From: Nonomuraea polychroma
GTDB taxonomy: Bacteria; Actinomycetota; Actinomycetes; Streptosporangiales; Streptosporangiaceae
Direction: 5' to 3'
Length of the DNA: 64,000 nt
Assembly (NCBI RefSeq): GCF_004011505.1
Contig: NZ_SAUN01000001.1
Location: 8,645,501 to 8,709,500 of the forward strand
Below, piece after piece: positions 43,952 through 52,415 of the stretch. A model generated the notes under the pieces. The model saw nothing but the letters and a program-made list of their open reading frames with translations, was not told the DNA's origin and did no database searches. The first letter of the stretch is position 1, and every line of letters begins with the position of its first letter. The position numbers and the translations under genes were made by a program.

Positions 43952-45595
43952 TCAGACCTTCTCGACGTCAGCCCACTCAATCTGGTTGAGCAGGTTGATC
44001 TTGACGTTCTTGACGCTCGTCGAGTAGCCGGAGTTGTTCCGGTAGAAGTACACGGGGATGTACGGCAGTTCCTCGTTCAGGATGTCGTCGGCCTGCTGGT
44101 AGAACTTCAGGCCCTCTTCGACCGTGGCGGCCTGGTCACCCTTGGCGATCAGCTCGTCGAACTTCTCGTTGGAGTAGCCACCGTAGTTCGACCCGGTCTT
44201 GATGGCGCCGGTGCTGAAGATCGGCGACAGGTAGTTCTCCGCCGACGGGTAGTCAATGGCCCAGCCCATGCGGAACAGGCCCTTGTACGTCTTGGCGTCC
44301 AGCTCGTCCAGGATGCTGGCGAACTTCTCGAACGGCTTGGCCGTGGCCTCGATGCCCAGGTTCTGACGGAGGTTGTTGGCAACCGCCTCCATCCACTCCT
44401 TGTGGCCGCCGTCGGCGTTGTAGCCCAGCTCGAGCGTCTTGGGACCGCCGGCCTCGTCGTACAGCTTCTTGGCCTCGGCCGGGTTGTACGTGCAGGCCTT
44501 GCAGGCGCCCTGGCGGTAGCCCGCGATGGCCGGGTTGATGAAGTCGTCGGCCGGGGCGCGGGTGCCGGAGAAGACCGTCTCGGCGATGGTCTTCCTGTCG
44601 ATGGCCATCGAGATGGCCTTGCGGATCTCGACCTTGTTCAGCTCGGGGTTGTACTTGAGCGGAACGCCGATGTAGCCGACGCCGGCGTCCGGCTGGTCCT
44701 GATAGCGCTCACCGAGCGTGGACTTGGCGGTGGCGATCGCGGCCGGGCTGAGCGAGTCGTGGATGTCCAGGTTGTTGGCCTGGAGGTCGTTGAACGCGAC
44801 GTCCGAGTCGGTGTAGAGCTTGAACTGAAGCTTGGTCCAGTTCTTCGGCTTCTGGCCCGGGTACTTGTCGTACACCGTCATGTCGATGGTCTGGTCGGTG
44901 CCCTTCTTATAGGGCTTGTCCATCTTGAACAGACCCTGACCGATGGGCTGCTCGCCGTACGCCTGCGTCACCTTGCCGTCGGGGCCGAAGGCGGCCTTGG
45001 GCAGCGGGTAGAAGGCGGTGTAGCCGAGCATGACCTTGAACTGCGAGAACGGCGCCGCGAGGGTGACCTTCAGCGTCGTGTCGTCGACGGCCTCGAGGCC
45101 CTTCATGGTCTTCGTGGTGACCGGCTTGCCCTCACCCGGGTTCAGGTCGGCGAAGCCGTCGATGCGGCCGAAGAAGTAGCCGGCGCCCTGGGCGTTCTCC
45201 TGGTTGGCCGCGTAGTTCCACGCGTCCACGTAGTTCTGGGCGATGAGGGGCTCGCCGTTGTGCCAGGTGTAGTTGGACTTCAGCTTGATCGTCCAGACCT
45301 TCTGGTCATCGCTCGTGATCGACTCGGCCGCGGCCTCGACGGCGTTCTTGTTCTCGTCGTACGTGACAAGCGGCTCGAAGATCGCGGCAAGGGTCTCGGC
45401 GCCCTCGGACTCAGTGGTGTTCGACGGCACCAGGAGCTCCTGGGGCTCACCGAGCTCCATGCGGACCGGCGTTTCTGCGGAGCCGCCACCCGTGGCGGTG
45501 CCGCCGTTGTTCGAGGCACCGCCGCCACACGCGGCAACCGCGAGGGCGAGCAGCGCGGTACCGGCGACGATCTGTGCGCCCTTAGTAACACGCAT
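43952..45595 (-). CDS. Peptide ABC transporter substrate-binding lipoprotein (SBP_bac_5)
   Basis: A 547-residue extracytoplasmic binding protein. The lipobox AVAAC places the lipidated Cys at 23, followed by a Gly/Ser/Thr linker. Family marks include the EPLVTYDE segment, YTWHNGEPLIAQNYVDAW, and IRKAISMAIDRKTIAETVF. It captures oligopeptides for the OppBC channel. First gene of the operon; GAGGGAGGAA precedes the ATG. Confidence 0.95.
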   Translation of the reverse strand: MRVTKGAQIVAGTALLALAVAACGGGASNNGGTATGGGSAETPVRMELGEPQELLVPSNTTESEGAETLAAIFEPLVTYDENKNAVEAAAESITSDDQKVWTIKLKSNYTWHNGEPLIAQNYVDAWNYAANQENAQGAGYFFGRIDGFADLNPGEGKPVTTKTMKGLEAVDDTTLKVTLAAPFSQFKVMLGYTAFYPLPKAAFGPDGKVTQAYGEQPIGQGLFKMDKPYKKGTDQTIDMTVYDKYPGQKPKNWTKLQFKLYTDSDVAFNDLQANNLDIHDSLSPAAIATAKSTLGERYQDQPDAGVGYIGVPLKYNPELNKVEIRKAISMAIDRKTIAETVFSGTRAPADDFINPAIAGYRQGACKACTYNPAEAKKLYDEAGGPKTLELGYNADGGHKEWMEAVANNLRQNLGIEATAKPFEKFASILDELDAKTYKGLFRMGWAIDYPSAENYLSPIFSTGAIKTGSNYGGYSNEKFDELIAKGDQAATVEEGLKFYQQADDILNEELPYIPVYFYRNNSGYSTSVKNVKINLLNQIEWADVEKV

Positions 45596-45867
45596 GGTGA
45601 AAGAAATTCCTCCCTCTACAGTGGGCGGACAGCACTGAGCTGCGGTGATGAGAGCAGCCTGACGGGAGAGTCCTGGTATCTCCCCCGGGTTTGGCTGACA
45701 TGGTCAAGCCAGCTGAACGCCCTGCCAGTCGATCGCGACTATCCCTTACTACTTGCCACCAGCGAGTCTCTGGCGCGTTGCAGTTCGGTCACACGTGCGC
45801 CTATCCAATGTCACGGACATTCGGCACTATCAGCACTAGATCGTACAAAGCTTCAGTAACCGGTCAA
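45596..45867 (-). promoter_or_regulatory. opp-type operon promoter and 240-base leader
   Basis: On the minus strand TTGACC (45867-45862), 16 bases, TACGAT (45845-45840) form a strong promoter. Transcription would start near 45833, leaving a leader of about 240 bases before the ATG at 45595. The leader contains small dyads but no riboswitch I recognise. Confidence 0.6.
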
Positions 45868-45962
45868 GTCTGGACATGAACAGTCGATGAAAAGTACCTC
45901 CCAGAGGAGAGTGCTCGTGCCCTTGCCACCACACCGCGCCCGCCTGGGCTACGGTTGAGCAG

Positions 45963-45998
45963 GTCTTGACGACGCCTTGGAACCCGGCGTCGCAAGAC
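45963..45998. other. Long hairpin upstream of the polysaccharide exporter
   Basis: GTCTTG-a-CGACGCC (45963-45976) pairs with GGCGTCGCAAGAC (45986-45998): 13 base pairs with one bulged base and a 9-base loop. It lies between two divergent units, 70 bases before the exporter ATG. Could insulate the units or act in the leader. Confidence 0.5.
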
Positions 45999-46069
45999 TC
46001 CGTCCAACTGACTGTCGCCGTCCCGTGCGACAGGCACCCCACCGACCGGGATCCAATAGAGTCCTTGCC

Positions 46070-47005
46070 ATGAGCCAGCCGGAATCCGCCGTCGCGGACG
46101 CCCAGGCGGGCGGCCGAAGCGGGCAGGAGCCGCTGGCCAAGCTCGCCAAGCGATATGGGCTTCGCCGTGCCATCGCACGGCCGAGGTTCCCTGTCTACCT
46201 GCGCCAGTTGTGGCAGCGGCGTCACTTCATCCTGACGTACGCGACCTCACGCAACGTCACGAAATACTCCAGCTCGGCGCTCGGCCAGCTGTGGCAGGTG
46301 CTGACCCCGCTGCTCAACGCCGCCATCTACTTCCTGATGTTCGGCCTCATCCTCGGCGGCAGCAAGGACATCAAGAACTATCCGGCGTTCCTGCTGACCG
46401 GGATGTTCATCTTCACCTTCACGCAGCGGACGGTCACCGCGGGCGCGAAGTCGATCTCGGGCAACCTGTCGATGATCCGGGCACTGCACTTCCCCCGCGC
46501 GTCGTTGCCGCTGGCCTACACGATCCAGGAGCTCCAGCAGCTCGCCATCTCCATGGGCGTGCTCCTCACCCTCGTGGTCGCCACGCAGGAATGGCCCACC
46601 TGGCACTGGCTCATGATCCCCGTCGTGCTCGCGCTGCAGACGATGTTCAACATCGGCGCCGGCCTGGTGATCGCCCGGCTCGGCGCCACCATGCGCGACC
46701 TCAACCAGTTGCTGCCGTTCATCACGCGCACCTGGCTCTACGCGTCGGGCGTCTTCTTCTCGATCCAGGACAAGGTCGTCGGGTCCGCGGAGCTGCCCCA
46801 ATGGGTGGCGAACGTGATGTATCTCAACCCGGCCGCCTCCTACATCGAGTGGATGCGGGAGATCCTCATCAAGACCCACAACGAGGACTACGGCCACCAC
46901 CCGCCGACGATGGTGTGGGTGTCTTGCGTATCCTGGGCGGTGTTCGCTCTCGGGTTCGGCTTCTGGTACTTCTGGCGGGCCGAGGAGAGGTACGGGCGTG
47001 GCTGA
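46070..47005 (+). CDS. ABC-2 type polysaccharide/teichoic-acid exporter permease (TagG/Wzm-like)
   Basis: A 311-residue membrane protein with six helices after a 65-residue cytosolic front. LTYATSRNVTKYSSSALGQLWQV and the segment LPFITRTWLYASGVFFS are typical of TagG/RfbD-type exporters of lipid-linked glycans. ATG 46070 fits the homologous start. It overlaps the ATPase gene by eight bases. Likely exports a cell-wall glycan such as teichoic acid or galactan. Confidence 0.9.
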   Translation: MSQPESAVADAQAGGRSGQEPLAKLAKRYGLRRAIARPRFPVYLRQLWQRRHFILTYATSRNVTKYSSSALGQLWQVLTPLLNAAIYFLMFGLILGGSKDIKNYPAFLLTGMFIFTFTQRTVTAGAKSISGNLSMIRALHFPRASLPLAYTIQELQQLAISMGVLLTLVVATQEWPTWHWLMIPVVLALQTMFNIGAGLVIARLGATMRDLNQLLPFITRTWLYASGVFFSIQDKVVGSAELPQWVANVMYLNPAASYIEWMREILIKTHNEDYGHHPPTMVWVSCVSWAVFALGFGFWYFWRAEERYGRG

Positions 47006-47864
47006 ATTGACCAAGGAGCTGTCACAGGTGAAGGGCGAGAAGCCCGCCGTCCCTGGCAAGGACGTGAGGGTGCATCCCAACCCGGAACCCTCGGGCAAGC
47101 GGCCACTCGACGTTCCCACGGGCACTCCGACCGTCATCGTCGACGACCTCCACATCGTCTACCGCGTCTACGGCGCGGCCTCCGAGTCGGAGAAGGGCAA
47201 CGCGGTCAACGCCCTCACGCGCATTCTGAGGCGCCAGGGCCGCCCGCAGATGAAAGAGGTCCACGCGGTCAAGGGCGTCACGTTCGTGGCCTACCACGGC
47301 GACGCCATCGGCATCGTGGGCCGCAACGGCTCGGGCAAGTCCACGCTGCTGCGCGCCATCGCCGGCCTGCTGCCGCCGCACAAGGGCGCCGTTTACACCG
47401 ACGGCCAGCCCTCGCTGCTGGGCGTCAACGCGGCCCTCATGCGGGAGCTGACCGGCGAGCGCAACATCGTGCTGGGCTGCTACGCCATGGGCATGACCCC
47501 GGCCGAGGTCCGGGAGAAATACCAGGAGATCGTCGACTTCTCCGGCATCGATGAGTTCGTCCAGCTGCCCATGTCCACCTACTCCTCCGGCATGGGCGCC
47601 CGCCTGCGCTTCGCCATCTCCTCCGCCAAGACCCACGACGTCCTGCTCATCGACGAGGCCCTGGCCACGGGAGACCGCGAGTTCCGCAAGAAGAGCGAAG
47701 AGCGCATCCGCCAGATCCGGGAATCCGCCGGCACCGTCTTCCTCGTGGCCCACGACCTCAAGGTCATCGAGGAAACCTGCAACCGCGTGATCTGGCTCCA
47801 CAAGGGCAAAATCAAAATGGACGGCGACCCGAAGGAAGTCATCTCCGCCTACAACAAGGGCTGA
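46998..47864 (+). CDS. ABC exporter ATPase (TagH/Wzt-like)
   Basis: A 288-residue ATPase. Walker A GRNGSGKST, signature YSSGMGARLRFA and Walker B VLLIDEALATGD are of the polysaccharide-export type; there is no C-terminal carbohydrate-binding domain. An extra 50-residue polar N-terminus precedes the fold. GTG 46998 is coupled to the permease stop. Confidence 0.92.
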   Translation: MAELTKELSQVKGEKPAVPGKDVRVHPNPEPSGKRPLDVPTGTPTVIVDDLHIVYRVYGAASESEKGNAVNALTRILRRQGRPQMKEVHAVKGVTFVAYHGDAIGIVGRNGSGKSTLLRAIAGLLPPHKGAVYTDGQPSLLGVNAALMRELTGERNIVLGCYAMGMTPAEVREKYQEIVDFSGIDEFVQLPMSTYSSGMGARLRFAISSAKTHDVLLIDEALATGDREFRKKSEERIRQIRESAGTVFLVAHDLKVIEETCNRVIWLHKGKIKMDGDPKEVISAYNKG

Positions 47865-47881
47865 TCGAGTCCTTCCTGCCG

Positions 47882-48275
47882 CCTTACTTCGGGCGAGGCC
47901 TCCTCCAGGGAACGGCCTGATCCGGCTAGAGCCCCATCCTTTACGCGCCCTACTTCGGCTGATGGCCCTCCAGGGGAATGGCCTGACCCCATGAGAAGGC
48001 CCATCCTTTACGCGCTGCCGTGGCCTTCCACCCGCCCTACTTCGGCTGATGGCCCTCCAGGGACACGGCCTGACCCCATGACAAGCCCATCCTTTACGCG
48101 CTGCCGTGGCCTTCCACCCGCCCTACTTCGGCTGATGGCCCTCCAGGGACACGGCCTGACCCCATGAGAAGACCCATCCTTTACGCGCTGCCGTGGTCTG
48201 CCACCCGCCCTACTTCGGCTGATGGCCCTCCAGGGAACGGCCTCTGACCCTTCACCGGCTGGGCGCCGTTACGCG
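47882..48275 (+). repeat. Dispersed repeat locus 1: 4-5 tandem 86-87 bp units plus tail
   Basis: Units start with CCCTACTTCGGCTGATGGCC at 47948, 48035, 48121 and 48208 (periods 87, 86, 87), with a degenerate shortened copy from 47882. Between these starts the words CTCCAGGG, CGGCCTGACCCCATGA, CATCCTTTACGCGCTGCCG and CCACCCG recur. The array ends with CTGACCCTTCACCGGCTG and GCGCCGTTACG (to about 48275). It starts right after the exporter ATPase stop and runs in the same direction. Confidence 0.93.
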
Positions 48276-48365
48276 AGCCCATGTGGGCCGGTTCCGTGGT
48301 CGGGGTTCCGCTCTCAGGCGATTCGATCTTCTGTGCGAAACCAGCGGGACTCTAGGGGCAAAAGA

Positions 48366-48411
48366 CTGACACCGAGGGCGGCGTTCCGATAGGATTCGAA
48401 CGTCGTTTCGA
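48366..48411 (+). promoter_or_regulatory. Promoter with LexA/SOS-box-like operator
   Basis: CTGACA (48366-48371), 18 bases, TAGGAT (48390-48395) form a promoter. Directly after the -10 is TCGAAC-GTCG-TTTCGA (48396-48411), one mismatch from the actinobacterial SOS box TCGAAC-N4-GTTCGA. LexA here would block initiation of the small gene at 48426. Confidence 0.65.
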
Positions 48412-48425
48412 CCCGAGGACCGGTG

Positions 48426-48599
48426 ATGGAGTGGGGGCGCGCGATGGGAGAGCTTTCGGCCGCGATCGACCACCTGGCCACCGAGGAGGTGTCCGAGATT
48501 CCCCGGACGCAGCTCGCTGAGCAGCTCCTCGAGCTGCACTGGCAGATGGCCAGACTGCAAGCACAAATAGCCCGCCGCACGGGCGTCCGCCTGCCCTGA
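48426..48599 (+). CDS. 57-residue DUF222/13E12-repeat-like protein, probably a truncated remnant
   Basis: A frame of 57 residues: ELSAAIDHLATEEVSEIP then TQLAEQLLELHWQMARLQAQI resembles the N-terminal 50 residues of DUF222 (13E12 REP) proteins, which normally continue for hundreds of residues to an HNH nuclease. A stop after VRLP ends it here. The promoter carries a SOS-box-like site, as many 13E12 genes do. It is flanked by dispersed-repeat loci. It may be a domain-only protein or a decayed mobile element; relatives would tell. Confidence 0.55.
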   Translation: MEWGRAMGELSAAIDHLATEEVSEIPRTQLAEQLLELHWQMARLQAQIARRTGVRLP

Positions 48600-48655
48600 G
48601 CCGCAGACGGCGGGGCGGTTGAGCCTCGGGCGGTCGGGCGCGGGCGGCCGACACT

Positions 48656-48852
48656 TCAGCCTTAGGGGGCCAAGAATGCGCTCCGTAACGGCGCTCAGCC
48701 GGTGAAGGGTCAGAGGCCGTTTCCCTGGAGGGCCATCAGCCGAAGTAGGGCGGGTGGCAGACCACGGCAGCGCGTAAAGGATGGGCTTGTCATGGGGTCA
48801 GGCCGTTCCCCTGGAGGGCCATCAGCCGATGTAAGTGTCTCTGGAGGGCCAC
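48656..48852 (-). repeat. Dispersed repeat locus 2: inverted copy
   Basis: On the minus strand, from 48852 to 48656, this reads one full unit plus flanking partial units, then the tail CTGACCCTTCACCGGCTGAG, CGCCGTTAC, and CCCCCTAAGG. Orientation is opposite to locus 1 but the same relative to its upstream gene, the secreted protein that ends at 49080 on the minus strand. The remaining interval to 49079 contains no gene. Confidence 0.9.
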
Positions 48853-49079
48853 GGAACCAGTGCAGGGGCGGTGCCGCGCCCGCCCTGCTGGAGAATGGCG
48901 CGGCACACAGGCGGTCACCGAACGGCGTGCCCTAGGAATTCACGCCGACGGTGCCTGCCAACGGACGGAGCGGGCTGCCATCAGCCGCCACAACCGGTTC
49001 CCGAGCGTTGGCACCTACGACGCCCGCGAACCGCCGTAGCCGGCTGTCGGCCAGCCACGTTCCGCCTTCACCTCTGTGT

Positions 49080-49937
49080 CTACTCGTGGACCCAGGAGTC
49101 CCGCACCGAGCTGGTCAGCGCGTTGGAGGTCCACCCGAGAGCGGTCATCAGGTCGCCGTAGGAGCCGACGGCCGTGGTCCCCTTGGTGGAGACGGCGCCG
49201 GAGGCCTCCTCGACGAGCGGGTTGAGCTCGTCCATGCTGGCGGCGTGGGTGGTGCCGGGCAGCGCCTCGGCGACCGGGGCGATCTCGGAGGGAGCGACCT
49301 GCCCGACCATCTGCGACAGCTCGCCCTTCGTGAGGCTCGGCAGCGCGTTCCTGGCCGCCTGGGTAAGGCCGGCCAGGGTGGAGTTGCTCGTCAGGGAGTC
49401 GAAGCCCTTGGTGGCGCTGTTGAAGGCGTCGGTCGCGCCCTGGCTCTGCCTGGCGGTCTTGACCGACGTCGCCGGCTGCGCGAGGCGGGCCGCACCCGAC
49501 CGGGCGGGCAGCGACTGGGTCAGGCCGCTCCCTCCGACCGGTGACAGCTGACCGACGATCGGCGACACTTCGGGCAGCGGCCCGCCGAGGCGGGTGACGT
49601 CCTCGGCCGCGTTGGGGTCGCCGGCACGCCGCCCCTTTCGCGCCGCGAAGGCGGCGTCGCGCTGCGCCTCGATCATCTGGCCGGTCTTGGCCGCAGCCGA
49701 CCGAGCAGCTGACTTGCCCTTGGTGACGCCGCCGAGCAGCCCGCCCAGCAGGCCCCCACCGGTGACCCCGCCCAGGAGACCGAGCGGACTGCCTGCCAGG
49801 TTGGCGGCATCGCCGACGACATCGGTGGGAGCGTACCTGGCGGTGTTGTATTGGACTTCCGCTTGAGCTGGCACGGCCAAAGCCGCCGCCAAGCCGAATG
49901 CTGTGACGGCGACCGCCGCCTTGACTACCCGATTCAT
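49080..49937 (-). CDS. Secreted Gly/Leu-motif protein of unknown function
   Basis: A 285-residue exported protein: signal peptide to about residue 27 (PAQAE), then a short Gly-Leu-rich part (LLGGVTGGGLLGGLLGG), a basic stretch and an Ala/Ser/Thr-rich C-terminal half without cysteines. No family recognised. GGAAGG lies five bases before ATG 49937. It is isolated; 402 bases (49938-50339) separate it from the aminomutase and hold only a palindrome GGCGTGCACGCC (50011-50022) and a terminator-like hairpin. Confidence 0.75.
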   Translation of the reverse strand: MNRVVKAAVAVTAFGLAAALAVPAQAEVQYNTARYAPTDVVGDAANLAGSPLGLLGGVTGGGLLGGLLGGVTKGKSAARSAAAKTGQMIEAQRDAAFAARKGRRAGDPNAAEDVTRLGGPLPEVSPIVGQLSPVGGSGLTQSLPARSGAARLAQPATSVKTARQSQGATDAFNSATKGFDSLTSNSTLAGLTQAARNALPSLTKGELSQMVGQVAPSEIAPVAEALPGTTHAASMDELNPLVEEASGAVSTKGTTAVGSYGDLMTALGWTSNALTSSVRDSWVHE

Positions 49938-50245
49938 GATTGCCTTCCGGCTCGTGATCGATCGCTCTCGAATGCAGTGGAAATGCGAATCGATAACCCC
50001 CGTATGCCGCGGCGTGCACGCCATGGGCACCACACGAAGCGTGGCGTCGCGGCCGAGCTACGCCAGCAGTTCTATCACCGGCGATGATCGACCGCAGGCG
50101 CATGAATGCCCATGTAGCAGGGGTTTGCAGCCTGGTTACCCAGTAAAGGGGGAGCGTTGATCGGGAAGACAAAACGGAAATAGGAGGGTCTTGTTTCCGA
50201 TATAGCGCAGGCGATTGAGGGGTGTCTGCGGGAGGTGACGGAGCA

Positions 50246-50301
50246 GTCCTCCGGTCCGTGCACAAATGGGTCGCGAAAAGAATTGTGCCGGGCCGGAGGA
50301 C
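50246..50301 (-). terminator. Long hairpin after the aminomutase gene
   Basis: GTCCTCCGGTCCGTGCACAA (50246-50265) pairs with TTGTGCCGGGCCGGAGGAC (50283-50301), about 18 pairs with one wobble and one bulge, loop of 17. It lies 38 bases past the aminomutase stop. Confidence 0.65.
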
Positions 50302-50339
50302 GCAGATTTCCGGTAGTGATGGACGACGCGCTGAACTTG

Positions 50340-51656
50340 TCAGACCGGCAGCAGTGCTTCGGCCGGCTCGAACGGAAAACGCTCGGCGAAGGCCGGGCGC
50401 AGATCCGTCAGCCAGACCGCTGTCGGGTCGTAGCGCGCGAAGAACGGCCGCCCCACCAGCGAGGGGTCGCGCGCCTGAATGAAGTGGAGCATGAAGACCT
50501 GCTCCCCGGCGATTTCCGTGACACCGTCGACGCATACCTTGCCGGGTGTGGCCGACATGGACGGGCCCCGGACCGTACGGCAGAGTCCGGACACCGTCGA
50601 GTACGCGTCCCTGAAGATCTCGTACGCACGGGCCAAGGGAACGGCGAAGTAGTCCTGCGGCCCGGTGTCGCGCTCGACGAACATGTAGTAGGGGATCATC
50701 CCCATCCTGAGCTGCCGTCGCCACATCGAGGACCACACGACGGGATCGTCGTTGATGGATCTGATCAGCGGCGCCTGCGTCCTGATCGTGGCGCCGCTGC
50801 CGAGAATACGCTTGACCGCCGATTCGACCAGCGGCGACTCCAACTCCCGTGGGTGTGAGAAGTGGGCCATGAACGCGAGGTTCTTGCCCGCGTTCACCAC
50901 CTCCTCGAACAGGCCGAGCGTGGCGTCCGCGTCCGGGTCGGTGGTGAAACGTTGCGGCCAGTAGGCCAGAGCCTTGGTGCCGATCCTGATCGACTCCAAT
51001 TGCTCCAACTGGAGCAGCGGCTCGATATATCGCCTGATGACGGGCTCGCCCATGATCATGGCGTCGCCGCCGGTGATCAGGACGCTGGTCACCTCGGGAT
51101 GCCGGCGAAGGTAGCTCACCATCTGGCCGATGTCGTCGGAGGCGAACTTCAGGTCCGCGTCACCGACGAACTGGGCCCAGCGGAAGCAGTAGGTGCAGTA
51201 GGCGTGACAGGTCTGCCCCTGTTTGGGGAAGATAAGCGCGGTTTCGTGATATTTGTGCTGCATGCCAGGCACAGGCTCCTCGTCCATCTTCGGGACGTTG
51301 AGCTCCTTCTGACCTGCAGGATGCGGGTTGAGCTGCGCGCGTACGCGGTTCGCTTCGGCCTGGATCTCGGCGTTGGGCGCTTCGGCCTTCAGCAGATCGG
51401 CCAGCCTGGCGACGTCAGCAGCGGGAAGCATGTCCTCCTGCGGGAAGACGAGCTTGTAGATGGGGTCGTCGGGCGCTGCCGACCAATCTATGAGTTCATC
51501 CACGACATAGGCGTTCGTCCGGAAGGGCAGCACCGTCGCCACGGCGCGGACCTTCAGCCGCTCCTCGTCGTCGAGCCCCGCTCGCTGCAGGAGCTCGTCG
51601 AGGTGCTTGGACGTGTACGCCTTGAAGCGTCGTGTGCCAGCTTGGTTCAAGATCAC
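50340..51656 (-). CDS. Lysine 2,3-aminomutase-family (KamA-like) radical SAM protein
   Basis: A 438-residue radical SAM enzyme. The cluster motif CHAYCTYC gives Cys150, Cys154, Cys157; the GGD motif (VLITGGDAMIM), PLP-aminomutase-type NPHPAGQKELN and the late PGKVCVDGV, whose Lys may bind PLP, are present. The family interconverts alpha- and beta-amino acids; the substrate is uncertain because this clade lacks characterised members I can name. GTG 51656 is preferred (GGGAAAGG just upstream); an in-frame GTG at 51791 would add 45 non-conserved residues. It stands alone. Confidence 0.85.
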   Translation of the reverse strand: MILNQAGTRRFKAYTSKHLDELLQRAGLDDEERLKVRAVATVLPFRTNAYVVDELIDWSAAPDDPIYKLVFPQEDMLPAADVARLADLLKAEAPNAEIQAEANRVRAQLNPHPAGQKELNVPKMDEEPVPGMQHKYHETALIFPKQGQTCHAYCTYCFRWAQFVGDADLKFASDDIGQMVSYLRRHPEVTSVLITGGDAMIMGEPVIRRYIEPLLQLEQLESIRIGTKALAYWPQRFTTDPDADATLGLFEEVVNAGKNLAFMAHFSHPRELESPLVESAVKRILGSGATIRTQAPLIRSINDDPVVWSSMWRRQLRMGMIPYYMFVERDTGPQDYFAVPLARAYEIFRDAYSTVSGLCRTVRGPSMSATPGKVCVDGVTEIAGEQVFMLHFIQARDPSLVGRPFFARYDPTAVWLTDLRPAFAERFPFEPAEALLPV

Positions 51657-51819
51657 TAGGCCTTTCCCATCTTTTTTGTTCGATCGGGCGTAAACCTCAC
51701 GACCCTGTCGCGCGTCTACGGTTCTTAATACCCGGACGCAACTCGGCGCGTCAGCGGTTCCGCTGGCTTCCAAGTTTTCCTTCAGGATCACGGAAAGGAT
51801 CAGCGATCGGTTCAGACAC

Positions 51820-51848
51820 TCGCGACATATCGCGAACTGGCTTACACT
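51820..51848 (+). promoter_or_regulatory. Leaderless promoter with TCGCGA dyad for the DUF1707 gene
   Basis: TACACT (51843-51848) ends eight bases before the GTG at 51857, giving a leaderless or near-leaderless mRNA. TCGCGA-CATA-TCGCGA (51820-51835), a perfect dyad, occupies the -35 area and could be an operator. Confidence 0.5.
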
Positions 51849-51856
51849 GCTTTCTC

Positions 51857-52414
51857 GTGACCGATGATCCGGACCTGCGCGCCTCGGACGCCGACCGCGA
51901 CCGCGTGGCCGCGGTGTTGAGCGAGGCGCTCGCCACGGGAAGACTGACCAGCGTCGAGCACGCGGACCGCCTGGATGTCGCCTACACGGCGAAGACGGTC
52001 GGCGAGCTCGTCCCCCTCACCCGGGACCTGCCCGAGGTGGCCGCGTCCGGTGTGCCCGCCACCATCGAGCGGCAGGTGATCGATTCGAAATTCAGCAAGA
52101 TCGTACGCAAGGGCCGCTGGGTGGCTTCCCGCAACACCAAGCTCACGGCGCGCTTCGGTGCACTGATCATAGACCTGTCGGACGCCGTGTTGCCCGGCCG
52201 GGAGATCACGATCGAGACCAACGCCTGGTTCAGCAAGCTGATCGTGCGTGTTCCCGACAACGCCCACGTGATCGACGAGGGCGGATCGATGTTCGGCAAG
52301 CGCAACGTGACGGGCGGGTCCCAAGCGGACGGGCCGCTGATCCGGGTCACGGGGAAGTCGAAGTTCTCGAAGGTGATCGTGTCCCGCAGCAAGGACGACT
52401 GGAACCTGCATTAA
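51857..52414 (+). CDS. DUF1707 domain protein with LiaF-like C-terminal domain
   Basis: A 185-residue protein. LRASDADRDRVAAVLSEAL and GRLTSVEHADRLDVAYTAKT are the DUF1707 helical domain; the remainder is a beta-rich domain (ARFGALIIDLSDA, then FSKLIVRVPDN) like the cell-wall-active-antibiotics response domain of LiaF proteins. Likely senses or reports envelope stress; mechanism unknown. No transmembrane helix. It is followed directly by repeat locus 3. Confidence 0.9.
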   Translation: MTDDPDLRASDADRDRVAAVLSEALATGRLTSVEHADRLDVAYTAKTVGELVPLTRDLPEVAASGVPATIERQVIDSKFSKIVRKGRWVASRNTKLTARFGALIIDLSDAVLPGREITIETNAWFSKLIVRVPDNAHVIDEGGSMFGKRNVTGGSQADGPLIRVTGKSKFSKVIVSRSKDDWNLH

Positions 52415-52415
52415 C

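Noticed and set aside
47882..48275. CRISPR array
   Set aside because: Units are contiguous near-identical copies with no unique spacers and no cas genes.
50075..50263. 62-codon minus frame
   Set aside because: Lies across a strong hairpin, without start signal or motif.
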